Positions 44,759 to 54,796 of a DNA stretch of 64,000 bases are shown here, in pieces. The DNA is taken from positions 310,001-374,000 of the forward strand of contig CAWBRU010000021.1 in assembly GCA_963791325.1 (NCBI GenBank), given 5' to 3'. The notes below the pieces were generated by a model. That model did not search any database. It was given only the letters and a program-made list of their open reading frames with translations, and was not told where the DNA came from. How positions within the stretch are numbered: the first letter of the stretch is position 1; every line of letters starts with the position of its first letter. The position numbers were made by a program, and so were the translations under genes. Origin of the DNA: JBEVJK01 sp963791325 (GTDB lineage Bacteria; Pseudomonadota; Alphaproteobacteria; Rhizobiales; Rhizobiaceae).

Positions 44759-47005
44759 ATGGTCCGTCTTCTCCTCATCCTGTTGAGCGGGTATTTGGTC
44801 ATGGTCGCGATCGCCTCGGCCGCCTATTGGCGAGACGATCCGGCGATCGAGCGTCGGATCGATGCCCTGCTCGGTGAGATGACGCTCGCCGAAAAGCTCG
44901 GGCAGATGAACCAATACTCCGCAGGGACGCCGAGCGGTCCGAGCAAAGGCGGCCGAAGTTTCGAGGCGGCGATCCGGAGCGGAGACGTCGGCTCGTTCCT
45001 CAATGTCGCCGGCGAGGATGTCAACCGCTACCAGCACCTCGCGGTCGAGCAATCGCGCCTGAAGATCCCGCTGCTGTTCGGCTTCGACGTGATCCATGGC
45101 TACCGAACGGTGTTTCCGATCCCGCTGGGACTCGCGGCAGCGTGGGATCCTGGGCTGGTCGAACGAAGCGCTGCCGTGGCGGCAGCCGAGGCGCGGGCCG
45201 ACGGCGTGCGCTGGACTTTTGCGCCGATGGTCGACATCGCCCGCGATGCGCGGTGGGGCCGGATCGCGGAGGGCGCCGGGGAGGATCCGTTCCTGGGTGC
45301 CGCCCTGGCCGCCGCCTATGTCCGCGGCTTCCAGGGCCCCTCGCTCGAGGCCGAGACCTCACTGCTCGCCTGCCTCAAGCACTTCGTCGGCTATGGTGCG
45401 GCCGAGGGCGGGCGCGATTACAACACCACCGAGATCCCGGAGCGCCTGCTGCGCCAGGTCTACCTGCCGCCGTTCCGGGCCGGCCTCGAAGCCGGTGCGG
45501 CCACGGTGATGAGCGCGTTCAACGCCCTCAACGGCGTGCCCGCATCCGCCAACCCGTTCACCCTCGGCCAGATCTTGCACAAGGAATGGCGGTTCAAGGG
45601 TTTCGTGGTCAGCGACTGGACCTCGATCCTGGAGACCGTCGCCCACGGCACCGCGGTCGACGGAGCGGACGCGGCGGTCAGGTCCGTGCTTGCCGGGGTC
45701 GACATGGACATGGAGAGCGATCTCTATCGCACCACGCTGGCGGCGGCGGTTGCCGAGGGCAAGGTGCCGATCGGCGCCGTTGACGCGGCTGTCCGGCGCA
45801 TCTTGCGGGTCAAGTTTGCTGCCGGCCTGTTCGAGCAGCCATATGCGGTGCTCGATCCCGGCCGCATGGTCCAGCCTGCCAGCCGCGATCTTGCCCGGGA
45901 AGCCGCCGAAAAGTCTTTTGTGCTGTTGAAGAACGACGGCGTGCTGCCGCTCAAGCCGGATGCCGAGGTGGCGCTGATCGGGCCGCTGGCGGACAGCGCC
46001 GCAGACATGCTCGGTTCGTGGAGCGGCAAGGGCAAGGACAGCGATGCCGTCACCTTGGAGGCGGCGCTTTCGGCCCGGCTGGGACCGCGCCTGCGCCGGG
46101 CCAAGGGGACGGACATTCGGGGCGCATCCGATGCCGGATTTGCCGAGGCGCTGGCGATCGCCCGGCAATCCGACGTCGTCGTGCTCGCGCTCGGCGAGGA
46201 TGCCGCAAAGATGACCGGCGAGGCGGCATCCCGCTCCGAGCTGGATCTGCCGGGCAACCAGGAGGCGCTGCTCGAGGCGGTCGCGGCAACCGGCAAGCCG
46301 ATGGTGCTCGTCCTGTTCAGCGGCCGGCCGCTGGTGCTCGACCATGCCTCGGCGCTGACCGGCGCGATCCTGGCGGCTTGGTTCCCCGGCGTCGAGGCCG
46401 GGCCGGCCTTGGTGGAAACGCTGTTCGGCGACAGCAATCCAAGCGGCCGGCTGACCGCCAGCTTCCCGCGCGCGGTTGGGCAGGAGCCGCTCTATTACGA
46501 TCAGCTGAGCACCGGCAGACCATGGCCGGACCAGCCCGACGCGACGCTGACCGGCGGGGCGGCCAAGTACAAGTCCCGCTATATCGACCAGCTGAACACG
46601 CCGCTCTATCTGTTCGGCTACGGCCTTTCCTATACCAGCTTCGCCTACGGCCCGGTGAGGGTCGAGCGGCTGAGCTACGCGGCGGCGGATCTGGCGGCCG
46701 GCACGGCGCGCATCAAGGTCACGGCAAAAGTCTCCAACACCGGGGCGCGCGCCGGCACGGCGGTGGTGCAGCTTTACATCAACCAGCGCGGCACGAGCGT
46801 CGCCAGGCCGGTGCGTGAATTGAAGGGCTTCCGGCGCGTCGACCTTCAGGCCGGCGCTGAGGCCGAGGTCGAATTCCAACTCGGCCGCGACGAGCTGTCT
46901 TTCTGGAATATCGATATGAAGAACGTCGTTGAGCCCGGTCTGCTCAAGATCTGGATCGCCGATGATTCGCGCTCCGGGACCCCGGCCGAAGTCACGCTGC
47001 AATGA
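44759..47005 (+). CDS. Glycoside hydrolase family 3 beta-glucosidase (BglX-like)
   Basis: A 748-residue secreted enzyme. The N-terminal hydrophobic segment (~residues 3-21) is a signal peptide. The GH3 TIM barrel contains LLFGFDVIHGYRTVFPIPLG and the nucleophile Asp286 in KGFVVSDWTSI; the second domain has the acid-base region, and the C-terminal fibronectin-III-like domain (VSNTGARAGTAVVQLYI, VRELKGFRRVDL) completes the BglX layout. It removes terminal beta-linked glucose or related sugars from oligosaccharides in the periplasm. It is transcribed convergently to the cyclase, with one base between the stops. Confidence 0.92.
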   Translation: MVRLLLILLSGYLVMVAIASAAYWRDDPAIERRIDALLGEMTLAEKLGQMNQYSAGTPSGPSKGGRSFEAAIRSGDVGSFLNVAGEDVNRYQHLAVEQSRLKIPLLFGFDVIHGYRTVFPIPLGLAAAWDPGLVERSAAVAAAEARADGVRWTFAPMVDIARDARWGRIAEGAGEDPFLGAALAAAYVRGFQGPSLEAETSLLACLKHFVGYGAAEGGRDYNTTEIPERLLRQVYLPPFRAGLEAGAATVMSAFNALNGVPASANPFTLGQILHKEWRFKGFVVSDWTSILETVAHGTAVDGADAAVRSVLAGVDMDMESDLYRTTLAAAVAEGKVPIGAVDAAVRRILRVKFAAGLFEQPYAVLDPGRMVQPASRDLAREAAEKSFVLLKNDGVLPLKPDAEVALIGPLADSAADMLGSWSGKGKDSDAVTLEAALSARLGPRLRRAKGTDIRGASDAGFAEALAIARQSDVVVLALGEDAAKMTGEAASRSELDLPGNQEALLEAVAATGKPMVLVLFSGRPLVLDHASALTGAILAAWFPGVEAGPALVETLFGDSNPSGRLTASFPRAVGQEPLYYDQLSTGRPWPDQPDATLTGGAAKYKSRYIDQLNTPLYLFGYGLSYTSFAYGPVRVERLSYAAADLAAGTARIKVTAKVSNTGARAGTAVVQLYINQRGTSVARPVRELKGFRRVDLQAGAEAEVEFQLGRDELSFWNIDMKNVVEPGLLKIWIADDSRSGTPAEVTLQ

Positions 47006-47006
47006 T

Positions 47007-48980
47007 TCAGCCGAGCAGCTCGTAGACGGGGATGGCAGCCTGGCGGCCCTTGGCGTGCGCAAGGCCGAGGTCGCGGAACTGAAACCCCGGATCACACGCG
47101 TCCCGCACTGCGGCGCTGACCAGGATGGTGGTGCCGAACTCCTTGTTCAGGCCCTCCAGCCGCGAGGCGACGTTCACGGTGTCGCCCATCGCGGTGTACT
47201 GCCGCCGCTGTTCGGCGCCGAAGCTGCCGACGACGGCGACGCCGGTGTGAATGCCGATCCGGGTGATCAGCGGCGGCTTTCCGGCGCGGTGATTGGCCTC
47301 ATTCAGCGCCGCGATCGCCGCCTTGGTCTCGAGCGCGCTGCGGCAGGCATCCGAGACATGCCGGACGTTGGCGATCGGGGCGTTCCACATGCCGTAGACG
47401 GAATCGCCGAGATACTGGACGATGACGCCGTTGTTGCGCTCCACGATCGCATTGATCGACTGGAAATAGGTGGTCAGAAGGTCGATCACCGTCTCGGGCG
47501 GGTGCTGCTCGGAGATGGTGGTGAAGTCCTGGATGTCGGTGAACATGATGGTGACGTCCTGGCGGGTGGCGCGCCCGACATCGGCCTTGCCTGAGGCGAT
47601 GATGCGCCGGACCAGCTCGCGCGGCACATAGAGCGCGAAGGTGCCGATCGCCTCGCGGGCGGCGCCCAGCGCTTGCGACAGCATGTTGATCTCGCTGATC
47701 CAGGAATGGCCCATATGCCGGCCGGCGAACTCGAGGTTGCCGATCTGGCGGGCGTCCTCGCTGAGCGCGGTAAGCGCCCGGCTGATGATGCGCGACAGAA
47801 ACAGCGCCGCCACCATGCCGGCCGCGACCAGGGCGGCGGCGACGGCCAGCGTCCTCTCCACCAGGCGCACGCTCGGAGCGGTAAAATCGGCAAGCGGCGC
47901 GGCGATCGCCACCGTGTTCTGCCGCGGCATGTCGACGGCGCTGAAGGTGGCGAGCCGGGCCAAATAGGGCTCATTGCCCACCCGGATCTCGATCAGCCGG
48001 TTGTTCCGGTCGCGCGTCGTCGACAGCAGTTGACGGATCGCTTTGAGGGCCAGGTCATCATCGCCGGTGCGGGCACCGCGCCCTTTCGGCTCCTCGAAAC
48101 CGTCGACGATGGCTTTCATCCGGGTGCGCTCGGAATGGACGATGAGCTGGTCGTCGGCATCGAAAATATAGCCGGTCGCATGGTCGGAAACGGCGGAATT
48201 GGTGAGCAGCAGGCTGATCGTCTCGAGCAGTACGTCGGCGCCCATGACGATGTCGGTATGCTGCCAGAGGCCGCTGGCGACCGAATAGGTGAGCGAATCG
48301 GTGCTTGCCGAGACATACCGCCCGAGCGAGACCGGCACGTTGCGGCCGACAGCGGCCCGATACCAGGGCCGCAGCCGCGGATCATAGTCGAGATTGGGCG
48401 CGCTGCGCTGGTCGAGGATTGCCCCGGCGTCGTCGATGAACCGCCAGGTCGAGGTCGAACTGCCGTCGGCCGCCGGCAGGATCGTTCGCATCGCAAAAGC
48501 GGTCTTGTCGGGCGCCGACACGGCGGCGCGCCAGCGCGCATTGCGCGCCACATTGATCATCTGCACGAAGGCGCCGCTGGGATAGCCGAGATAGAGCCCG
48601 TCGAGCTGCGGTGAGCCGCGCAGCGTCCGGATCAGGAATTCCCGCTTGTTGTCGAAATAGGCGGGCGGCTCGGCCGCCAACGACGGCAGCACCGAGCCCA
48701 TTTGGACAGCCGCGGCGCCGCTCTGGAAGACGCTGGTATAGAGGTCGACGGTATGCTGGCTGAGCAGGTTCATCTTGTCCTCAGCCGAATCGAGCGCCGC
48801 TTCCGTGCCCTGCCGCCAGGTCAGGAACATCAGCGGCGCCGAGACCGCAATGAGCAGAATGACGATGATGAAGCTCAGGTGCACCCGCAGCGGCTTAGCC
48901 CAGGACGACAGGAAGGCTTTGCGGGGCGCCGGATGAATTTGCGGCAGGGCCGGCTGGGGCACGTCGGGCTTTGTGTCCAT
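47007..48980 (-). CDS. Membrane class III adenylate/guanylate cyclase with CACHE sensor
   Basis: A ~657-residue receptor-type cyclase. An N-terminal helix (residues ~31-55, LSFIIVILLIAVSAPLMFLT) and a second at ~385-405 flank a ~330-residue extracytoplasmic double-CACHE domain (PRLRPWYRAAVGRNVPVSLG, DHATGYIFDADDQLIVHSER). A HAMP-like segment then leads to the catalytic domain: IMFTDIQDFTTISEQHPPE (metal site), VQYLGDSVYGMWNAP and MGDTVNVASRLEGLNKEFGT. It should make cAMP or cGMP in response to a small periplasmic ligand. The start at 48980 has GGAG upstream; ATG at 49004 is possible. Confidence 0.88.
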   Translation of the reverse strand: MDTKPDVPQPALPQIHPAPRKAFLSSWAKPLRVHLSFIIVILLIAVSAPLMFLTWRQGTEAALDSAEDKMNLLSQHTVDLYTSVFQSGAAAVQMGSVLPSLAAEPPAYFDNKREFLIRTLRGSPQLDGLYLGYPSGAFVQMINVARNARWRAAVSAPDKTAFAMRTILPAADGSSTSTWRFIDDAGAILDQRSAPNLDYDPRLRPWYRAAVGRNVPVSLGRYVSASTDSLTYSVASGLWQHTDIVMGADVLLETISLLLTNSAVSDHATGYIFDADDQLIVHSERTRMKAIVDGFEEPKGRGARTGDDDLALKAIRQLLSTTRDRNNRLIEIRVGNEPYLARLATFSAVDMPRQNTVAIAAPLADFTAPSVRLVERTLAVAAALVAAGMVAALFLSRIISRALTALSEDARQIGNLEFAGRHMGHSWISEINMLSQALGAAREAIGTFALYVPRELVRRIIASGKADVGRATRQDVTIMFTDIQDFTTISEQHPPETVIDLLTTYFQSINAIVERNNGVIVQYLGDSVYGMWNAPIANVRHVSDACRSALETKAAIAALNEANHRAGKPPLITRIGIHTGVAVVGSFGAEQRRQYTAMGDTVNVASRLEGLNKEFGTTILVSAAVRDACDPGFQFRDLGLAHAKGRQAAIPVYELLG

Positions 48981-49189
48981 GGCGCTAGGCTCCGGACCGG
49001 TCATCGCCCGATCGCAGCCGGCGCCGCGGCCGGACCGGCGGCTGCGGGAGACGGTCTAGCCGCTGGAGCGCAAGTGCTTGCAACGACGCAACCCCAACCC
49101 ATCTTGGAGCTCTGTTATAACGCCTTCCGCGGCGGTGCCGGCAAGCGCCGCCGCAACAATCCACAATGCCGAGCTCGCCGGCCGCCGGC

Positions 49190-50089
49190 TCAGCGCCGCG
49201 GCCCGGAGCTTGGCCTCGCCCGCGCCGCTTCCAGCTGGCTTTCGGCGAACTGTCGGGCATGCAGCGCAATCGCGCCGCCATCGGTCCACAGATCGCGCCA
49301 GATCGCCAGCCCATAGGAAAGGTTGGGCGCGACCACCGCCGAGGAGAATGATTCGAAGGTGATCGGACCCCGGTAGCCGATGTCGTCGAGGGTGTGGAAG
49401 AAACCGGTGAAGTCGATGTGCCCCGAGCCGAGCAGGCCGCGATGGTTTTCGCCGATATGGACATAGCCCAGCCGGTCACCGACATCGCGCAGCGGCCGCA
49501 CCAGATCGTCCTCCTCGATGTTCATGTGGTAGGTGTCGAGATGGATCATGACATTGTCGGAACCGATGTCGTCGACCAGCGCGAGAGCCTGCCGCGCCGT
49601 GTTGACGACATGGGTCTCGTAGCGGTTGCAGACCTCGATGCCGAGCACCACGCCGACGCCGGCCGCCTCCTTGGCCAGATCCTTGAGCACGGCCACGGCA
49701 TTCGCCCGGCCCCCGGCGCTGACCGGCTGATGATATTTGCCGAGGGCGCTGTAGAGGGCCCCGGTCAGCACCCGCCCGCCGAGCCCGGCGGTGGCATCGA
49801 CGGAGGCTTTGAGCAGCTCGGCGCCACGCTGGACCACGGCCGGATCCTCGCTCGAGACATCGGCGTCGAACGCCAGTCCGCGCGAGCAGGCGACCTGCAA
49901 ACCCGCATTGTCCAGGGTGGTCCTCGCATGGCCGACGTCGAAATGATCGAGGTCGTGCAGCGACAGTTCGAGCAGGTCGTAGCCGGTCTCGACGGTCCTG
50001 CCGACGGCGAGCTCGATCGATTTGGGCGCCATGTCGCCAACCCACACCAGCGCGTGGACCCCCAAGGGATTGCGAATTTCATCGGTCAT
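49190..50089 (-). CDS. TIM-barrel sugar isomerase/epimerase (tagatose 3-epimerase-like)
   Basis: A 299-residue AP-endonuclease-2-type TIM barrel. Metal-binding residues of the D-tagatose/psicose 3-epimerase group are recognisable: VVLGIEVCNRYE (Glu), MIHLDTYHMNIEE (Asp, His), YVHIGENHRG (His) and ITFESFSS (Glu). It should isomerise or epimerise a keto-sugar at C3. The ribosome site GGAGATCC precedes the ATG. Last gene of the sugar operon that begins with gntR at 58881. Confidence 0.85.
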   Translation of the reverse strand: MTDEIRNPLGVHALVWVGDMAPKSIELAVGRTVETGYDLLELSLHDLDHFDVGHARTTLDNAGLQVACSRGLAFDADVSSEDPAVVQRGAELLKASVDATAGLGGRVLTGALYSALGKYHQPVSAGGRANAVAVLKDLAKEAAGVGVVLGIEVCNRYETHVVNTARQALALVDDIGSDNVMIHLDTYHMNIEEDDLVRPLRDVGDRLGYVHIGENHRGLLGSGHIDFTGFFHTLDDIGYRGPITFESFSSAVVAPNLSYGLAIWRDLWTDGGAIALHARQFAESQLEAARARPSSGPRR

Positions 50090-50234
50090 GGATGGATCTC
50101 CTCCAACAGTGCGGTCCGGCCTGGTCGCCGGCTTTTAGCCCGAGCAGCGAGGAATTGCCATTCGCCGTGGTCTCGCGCCGATCATCTTAGCGCAAATGCG
50201 GATGCCGGGGAGTTCTCGCGGCGGCGGTCTGCCC

Positions 50235-51038
50235 TCAACCCGGCTCGCCATTGCCCGAAAGAATCCGTGCGCTGCCGCCGACCGCCTTGCGAAAAGCCTC
50301 GTCGAAGCTGACGCCGTGCACGCTCCAATGGTGCTCGCCTCCACCCGGATCGAGGCGCCAGTCCGCAATCCAGCCGCGGGCGCTGTCGCTCCAGGTCAGC
50401 TGGCCGGAAAGCAGCGCGTCGGCGCCGAGCCTGCGTGCCAGGGCGGTGGCGCCGCCGGCAGGCACGGATCCGTCGACATCGTCGGGCGGAAAGCGAACCG
50501 CCATCGCCATCGCATCGGCCGCCGCGTCGAAGGACTGCCGCATCAGCTCGCCTTGTGCGTCGCCTTGCGTCACCATGAACCGCTTGCCGCCGCGCTCGAC
50601 CGACAGCAGCACCGCCAGCCGCGGCCGGGCGGCAAGCCAAGGCTTGCGCCCGAGGCCGGCGAGCACGGCGTCCACGGTCCCGGCCTGGTAAAGGCAGGTG
50701 AGGTCGTGCGGTCGGTCGTGGCTGCCCTGCTCGTCATGCATCGGCACGCCCGACAGCCGGTCGCGATAGCGGAAGCCGGCGACATAGCGGGCGCCATCCT
50801 GGCGAAGTTGAGCGAAGCGGCGGTCGGCGATGATGGTCGGGTCGCCGGACACGCGGATCAGCATCTTGCCGAGGCATTCCCTAAAGCCGGCCAGCCGATT
50901 GGCCTCGCCCTGGCCCGTCACCACCACGACGGCTTGGTAGAGGTTGCTCGTTGCATCGCCCTGCGCCGGCAGCGCGAGCACAGCGACGGCGGCGGCAGCC
51001 AGGCCCGACACCGATGCGGCTTTGATGCCGGCAGGCAT
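50235..51038 (-). CDS. DUF2066 domain periplasmic protein
   Basis: A 267-residue protein with a signal peptide (ending near LALPAQG) and a DUF2066-like mature part: YQAVVVVTGQGEANRLAGFR, LIRVSGDPTI, ARYVAGFRYRD. Family proteins have no established function. Its position inside a sugar catabolic operon, 13 bases after an SDR gene, is unexpected; it may have been captured by the operon or be expressed with it by chance. Confidence 0.7.
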   Translation of the reverse strand: MPAGIKAASVSGLAAAAVAVLALPAQGDATSNLYQAVVVVTGQGEANRLAGFRECLGKMLIRVSGDPTIIADRRFAQLRQDGARYVAGFRYRDRLSGVPMHDEQGSHDRPHDLTCLYQAGTVDAVLAGLGRKPWLAARPRLAVLLSVERGGKRFMVTQGDAQGELMRQSFDAAADAMAMAVRFPPDDVDGSVPAGGATALARRLGADALLSGQLTWSDSARGWIADWRLDPGGGEHHWSVHGVSFDEAFRKAVGGSARILSGNGEPG

Positions 51039-51051
51039 GGCCTTGCCTCGG

Positions 51052-51864
51052 TCAGCCCGGAAAGATGGTGAAGCCGCCGTCGACGCGGATCACCTGGCCG
51101 TTGATGAAGCGGGCGCGCGGGCCGGCGAGGAAAGCCACGGCTTCGGCCACTTCCGCTGGCTCGGCATAGCGGCTGAGCGACTTCTTCGACGAATCCATGC
51201 GCGCCGGATCGACCGTGCGCGTCGCCTGGAAGCGCGCCGACTTGGTCGCTCCGGGGCTCACCGCATTGATGCGCACGCCATCCTCGATCAGCTCCTTGGC
51301 CAGGCAGCGGGTATAGTGGACGACTGCGGCTTTGAGCGTCGAATAGACCACCTCCGGCGAGCAGCCGATATGGGCGGCGGCGGATGCGATGTTGATGACC
51401 GAGCCGGAGCCGCGCGCTTTCATCGGCGGCACGAAGGCCTGGCAGACCAGCATCGTGCCGATCAGATTGTTGTCGATCAGCACCCTGATGTCCTCGTAGG
51501 AGATGTCGAGCGCATTGTTGGGACTGGGCTTGGTGCCGGCCGCGCCGATGTCGCCGCCGGCGCAGTTGACCAGCACGTGGACGTCGCCCAGCTCGGCATC
51601 GATCGTCTTCTTCATCTCGGCCACGGCCCCCCGGTCACCGATATTACCGGTGACGGCGGTGACGCGGGTGCCGTATTTTTTCATTTGCTCGGCCACCTCG
51701 CCGAGGTCTGCGAATTCACCGTATTTCGCCGGCTGGGTCCAATCCAGATCATGGATCGCAACGTCGGCGCCGAGCTCGGCCAGCCGGGTCGCCATCACCT
51801 GGCCCAGACCGCGGCCGGAGCCGGTGACGAAGGCCGTCAGCCCCTCGAGTTCGCGTTGAGTCAT
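51052..51864 (-). CDS. Short-chain dehydrogenase, sugar operon (1)
   Basis: A 270-residue SDR. TGSGRGLGQ forms the cofactor site, NCAGG replaces the usual NNAG, and the active site is IASAAAH with YSTLK (Tyr and Lys). It probably oxidises a sugar, polyol or sugar lactone precursor with NAD(P). ATG with AGGAG upstream; 12 bases after the preceding TIM-barrel gene. An insertion after NCAGG (GAAGTKPSPNNAL) is longer than usual. Confidence 0.88.
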   Translation of the reverse strand: MTQRELEGLTAFVTGSGRGLGQVMATRLAELGADVAIHDLDWTQPAKYGEFADLGEVAEQMKKYGTRVTAVTGNIGDRGAVAEMKKTIDAELGDVHVLVNCAGGDIGAAGTKPSPNNALDISYEDIRVLIDNNLIGTMLVCQAFVPPMKARGSGSVINIASAAAHIGCSPEVVYSTLKAAVVHYTRCLAKELIEDGVRINAVSPGATKSARFQATRTVDPARMDSSKKSLSRYAEPAEVAEAVAFLAGPRARFINGQVIRVDGGFTIFPG

Positions 51865-51876
51865 TTTGTTCTCCTG

Positions 51877-52860
51877 TCACATGAGCCCGAGCCCGCGCAT
51901 GTTGGCCGCACTTCGCCGGATCATGTCGAGCTCGTAATCAACGAGAAGCGCATCGTCTCCGCGCTCCCAAGGGGTGCTTGCGTCGGCGTCGTCGGGCAAG
52001 CGGTTGACCTGCGCAGCCTTCAGGCACGCGGCGAAGTCGCGCGCCGTCTTCGGCGGATAGCCGTTCCACCAGGGGTCGGTGAAGCAGCGGACGTGGCGGG
52101 CCTCGAGTGCGCCCGGCTCGAGCACCGCGGTCAGCGTGCCGTGGTGCTCGGCAAGCAGCCCGGCCAGCTCCCGGAACGGCACGGCGCCGTCGCCGATGGC
52201 GCAGCGCACCAGCCGATAGCCCTCGTCGGTGAACTGGACCCGGTAGTCCTTGAGATGAACGTGGCGCACATAGGGGGCGATCGTGCGGGCAAAGGCGAGC
52301 GGTGGCTCGCCGACCGGAAAGGTGTTGCCGGTGTCGAAGGTGATGCCGACGCCCGCGCCGCCCAGCTTGCAGAGCGCCACCAGTTCTGCGCTGGTGAAAT
52401 CCTGATGGTTCTCGATCGCCAGCACGAATCCCTCCGCAGCCGCGCGCGGAGCCCAGGCGCTGAGCGCGGCACTGATCTCCGCATTGAGCTCGGTCCATTT
52501 GTCGCCCCAGGCGTTGCGGTCGCCGCACAGGACCGGGCTCAGACCAAGCCGGATGGTGCGCGCGCCGAGCAGGCGCGCCGAGCGCAGCGCACTCTCCAGC
52601 GGGCCCATCATGGCAAGGCCGGCGCTGACCACCGGCTCCATGCCGAGCCCATCGAGCCGCGACCGCAGCGCCTCGATCTCGACATCATCCATCGCCGCCA
52701 GCCATGGGTCGAAGATCTCCAGCGTGCGTGCCCCCAGCTCGCTGGCGATGTCGATGAAGCCGCCTAGCCCGGCGCCTTGCGGATTGACCCGCGGCGTGCC
52801 GCGGCCCTGCAGCCCGAGGTGGTAGGTCAATCCGTAGGGGTTGAGGCCGACCTTGAACAT
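51877..52860 (-). CDS. TIM-barrel sugar phosphate isomerase/epimerase family protein
   Basis: A 327-residue xylose-isomerase-like TIM barrel. Metal-site motifs include FVLAIENHQDFTSAE (Glu, His), GITFDTGNTFPVG (Asp) and VRHVHLKDYRVQF (His). It is not closely similar to the second TIM-barrel protein of the operon, so the two probably act on different intermediates. It may be an isomerase, epimerase or dehydratase of sugar acids. Confidence 0.83.
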   Translation of the reverse strand: MFKVGLNPYGLTYHLGLQGRGTPRVNPQGAGLGGFIDIASELGARTLEIFDPWLAAMDDVEIEALRSRLDGLGMEPVVSAGLAMMGPLESALRSARLLGARTIRLGLSPVLCGDRNAWGDKWTELNAEISAALSAWAPRAAAEGFVLAIENHQDFTSAELVALCKLGGAGVGITFDTGNTFPVGEPPLAFARTIAPYVRHVHLKDYRVQFTDEGYRLVRCAIGDGAVPFRELAGLLAEHHGTLTAVLEPGALEARHVRCFTDPWWNGYPPKTARDFAACLKAAQVNRLPDDADASTPWERGDDALLVDYELDMIRRSAANMRGLGLM

Positions 52861-52902
52861 TCGAACGGGTTCCGTTAGCGCGGGAGCGGGAAGCCGGGCA
52901 CC

Positions 52903-53667
52903 TCACCTCAGCCCGGCATCGACGGTGATCGACTGCTTGGTGATCATGCGGCTGTCGTCGGCGGCGAGGAAGAGCACGGTCCGGGCGATCTCGTCGCCGA
53001 GCAGGACGCGGCGGATCATCTGGCGCTCGACCATCTGCGCGACCGAGGCTTCGGACGGATACCACAGCCGCCGCTGCCGCTCGGTCATCACCGCGCCGGG
53101 TTCGACCGCATTGACGCGGATATTGTCGGGACCGTAGGCCCGAGCGAGGGCAAAGGTGAGTCCGACGATCGCGGCCTTGGCGGTCGAATACGCGGCCATA
53201 TTGTCGGCGCCATAGCGCCAGGTGATCGACGACAGATTGATGATCGAGCCGGAGCCGAGCCTTTTCATCTGCGGGTGAACCGCCTGGGCGGCGAAGAAAT
53301 GGTGCCGAACATTGACGTTCTGCGCCCGGTCCCAATAGTCGGGCGTGATCTCGCCGATGCTGTGCCGCTCATCATTGGCGGCGTTGTTGACCAGCACCGA
53401 GATCGGGCCGAGCCGCTCGCCGACCGTGGCGACGGCCGCTTGCAGCGCGGCGATGTCGGTGACGTCGCAGCCGAGGAAACACGGCCGCTGCGCGCCGCTC
53501 GATGCGATTTCCTCGCCGAGCGCTGTCCCTGCTTCGTCCTGCAGGTCGAGGAAGGCGACCCGCGCACCGTTGGCCGCCAGGGCCCGAACGATGTCGGCGC
53601 CGATGCCGGAGGCGCCGCCGGTGACGAGGGCGACCCGGTCGGCGAGGCTGGGATAGGTGGCGAACAC
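52903..53667 (-). CDS. Short-chain dehydrogenase, sugar operon (2)
   Basis: A 254-residue classical SDR with TGGASGIGADI, NNAANDER in place of NNAG, ISS-type serine in NLSSITWRYG, and YSTAK active-site pair. It resembles NAD-dependent sugar (glucose, xylose, galactose) 1-dehydrogenases; an Asp-containing FLDLQDE after the second strand favours NAD. The start is GTG. It should oxidise the imported sugar early in the pathway. Confidence 0.87.
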   Translation of the reverse strand: MFATYPSLADRVALVTGGASGIGADIVRALAANGARVAFLDLQDEAGTALGEEIASSGAQRPCFLGCDVTDIAALQAAVATVGERLGPISVLVNNAANDERHSIGEITPDYWDRAQNVNVRHHFFAAQAVHPQMKRLGSGSIINLSSITWRYGADNMAAYSTAKAAIVGLTFALARAYGPDNIRVNAVEPGAVMTERQRRLWYPSEASVAQMVERQMIRRVLLGDEIARTVLFLAADDSRMITKQSITVDAGLR

Positions 53668-53679
53668 GAAGCAGACCCT

Positions 53680-54786
53680 CTAAAGCAAGCGTTGCGTCGC
53701 CGGGTCGAACAGGCAAGCGCGCGACATGTCAATGCCGAGCAGCATGGTTTCTCCCATCCGCGGCGCATCGTCCGGATCGAAGCGGCCCGTCACCTCTTGC
53801 GGCCCGAGCCGCAGCACCGCGATCGTCTCTGCGCCGGTCGGCTCGACCACCTCGACCGGCGCCTCGATCGTCGCGATCCCCGGCTTGCGGCCTTGGAGTT
53901 CCGGGTCGAACCGGTAGATGTGTTCGGGGCGGATGCCGAGCACCACCGGGCCCCGCTCGGCCGGCGCGGCGCTCGGGGGCAGCGGCAGGTCGGCGGTGGC
54001 GCCATTGGCCAGCCGCACCGACACGCTCGGCCCAGCGCTCGTCGATCGCAGCTCGGCGGGGATGAAGTTCATCGCCGGCGAGCCCATGAAGCCGGCAACG
54101 AACATGTTGGTCGGGCGGGCATAGACCGCCTGCGGCTCGTCGAACTGCTGCACCTCGCCCTGGTGCATGACTGCGATGCGCGAGGCCAGCGTCATCGCCT
54201 CGACCTGGTCGTGGGTGACATAGATGGTTGTTTTGCCGACCCGGTGGTGCAGCTTCTTGATCTCGGTGCGCATGTCGACGCGCAGCTTGGCGTCGAGGTT
54301 GGAGAGCGGTTCGTCGAACAGGAACAGCTTGGGATCGCGCACCAGGGCGCGGCCCATCGCGACCCGCTGGCGCTGGCCGCCGGAAAGCTGTCCAGGCTTG
54401 CGTGCCAAAAGCGGCTCGATCTGCAGCAGCGACGCTACCCGCTTCACGGCCTCGGCCTGGGCGGGGCGCGGCACGCCCCGGCTCTCCATGCCGAAGGTGA
54501 TGTTCTCGCGCACCGTCATCGTCGGGTAGAGCGCGTAGGATTGGAACACCATGGCGATGTCGCGGTCCTTCGGCGGCACTGCATTGACCAGCCGCCCGTC
54601 GATGCGGATCTCGCCCGAGGTGACGCTTTCCAGCCCGGCGACCATCGCCAGCAATGTCGACTTGCCGCAGCCGGACGGCCCGACCAGGGCGATGAACTCG
54701 CCGGTTCGGGCTTCGATGTCGATGCCCTTCAGCACCTCGACGGCGCCAAAACTCTTGCGCAGGTTCCGGATGGTCAGCGTCGACAT
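53680..54786 (-). CDS. Sugar ABC transporter ATPase (MalK/UgpC family)
   Basis: A 368-residue CUT1 ATPase: Walker A GPSGCGKST at 36-44, signature LSGGQRQRVAMGRALVRDP, Walker B LFLFDEPLSNLDAK and H-loop YVTHDQVEA, followed by a C-terminal OB-type regulatory domain (VLGIRPEHI). It drives the importer encoded by the two upstream permease genes. It is 10 bases downstream of the second permease. Confidence 0.93.
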   Translation of the reverse strand: MSTLTIRNLRKSFGAVEVLKGIDIEARTGEFIALVGPSGCGKSTLLAMVAGLESVTSGEIRIDGRLVNAVPPKDRDIAMVFQSYALYPTMTVRENITFGMESRGVPRPAQAEAVKRVASLLQIEPLLARKPGQLSGGQRQRVAMGRALVRDPKLFLFDEPLSNLDAKLRVDMRTEIKKLHHRVGKTTIYVTHDQVEAMTLASRIAVMHQGEVQQFDEPQAVYARPTNMFVAGFMGSPAMNFIPAELRSTSAGPSVSVRLANGATADLPLPPSAAPAERGPVVLGIRPEHIYRFDPELQGRKPGIATIEAPVEVVEPTGAETIAVLRLGPQEVTGRFDPDDAPRMGETMLLGIDMSRACLFDPATQRLL

Positions 54787-54796
54787 GTCACCGCCG

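Noticed and set aside
50944..52767. 607-codon open frame on the plus strand
   Set aside because: Covers two well-supported minus-strand enzymes (SDR and TIM barrel) and has no recognisable content.
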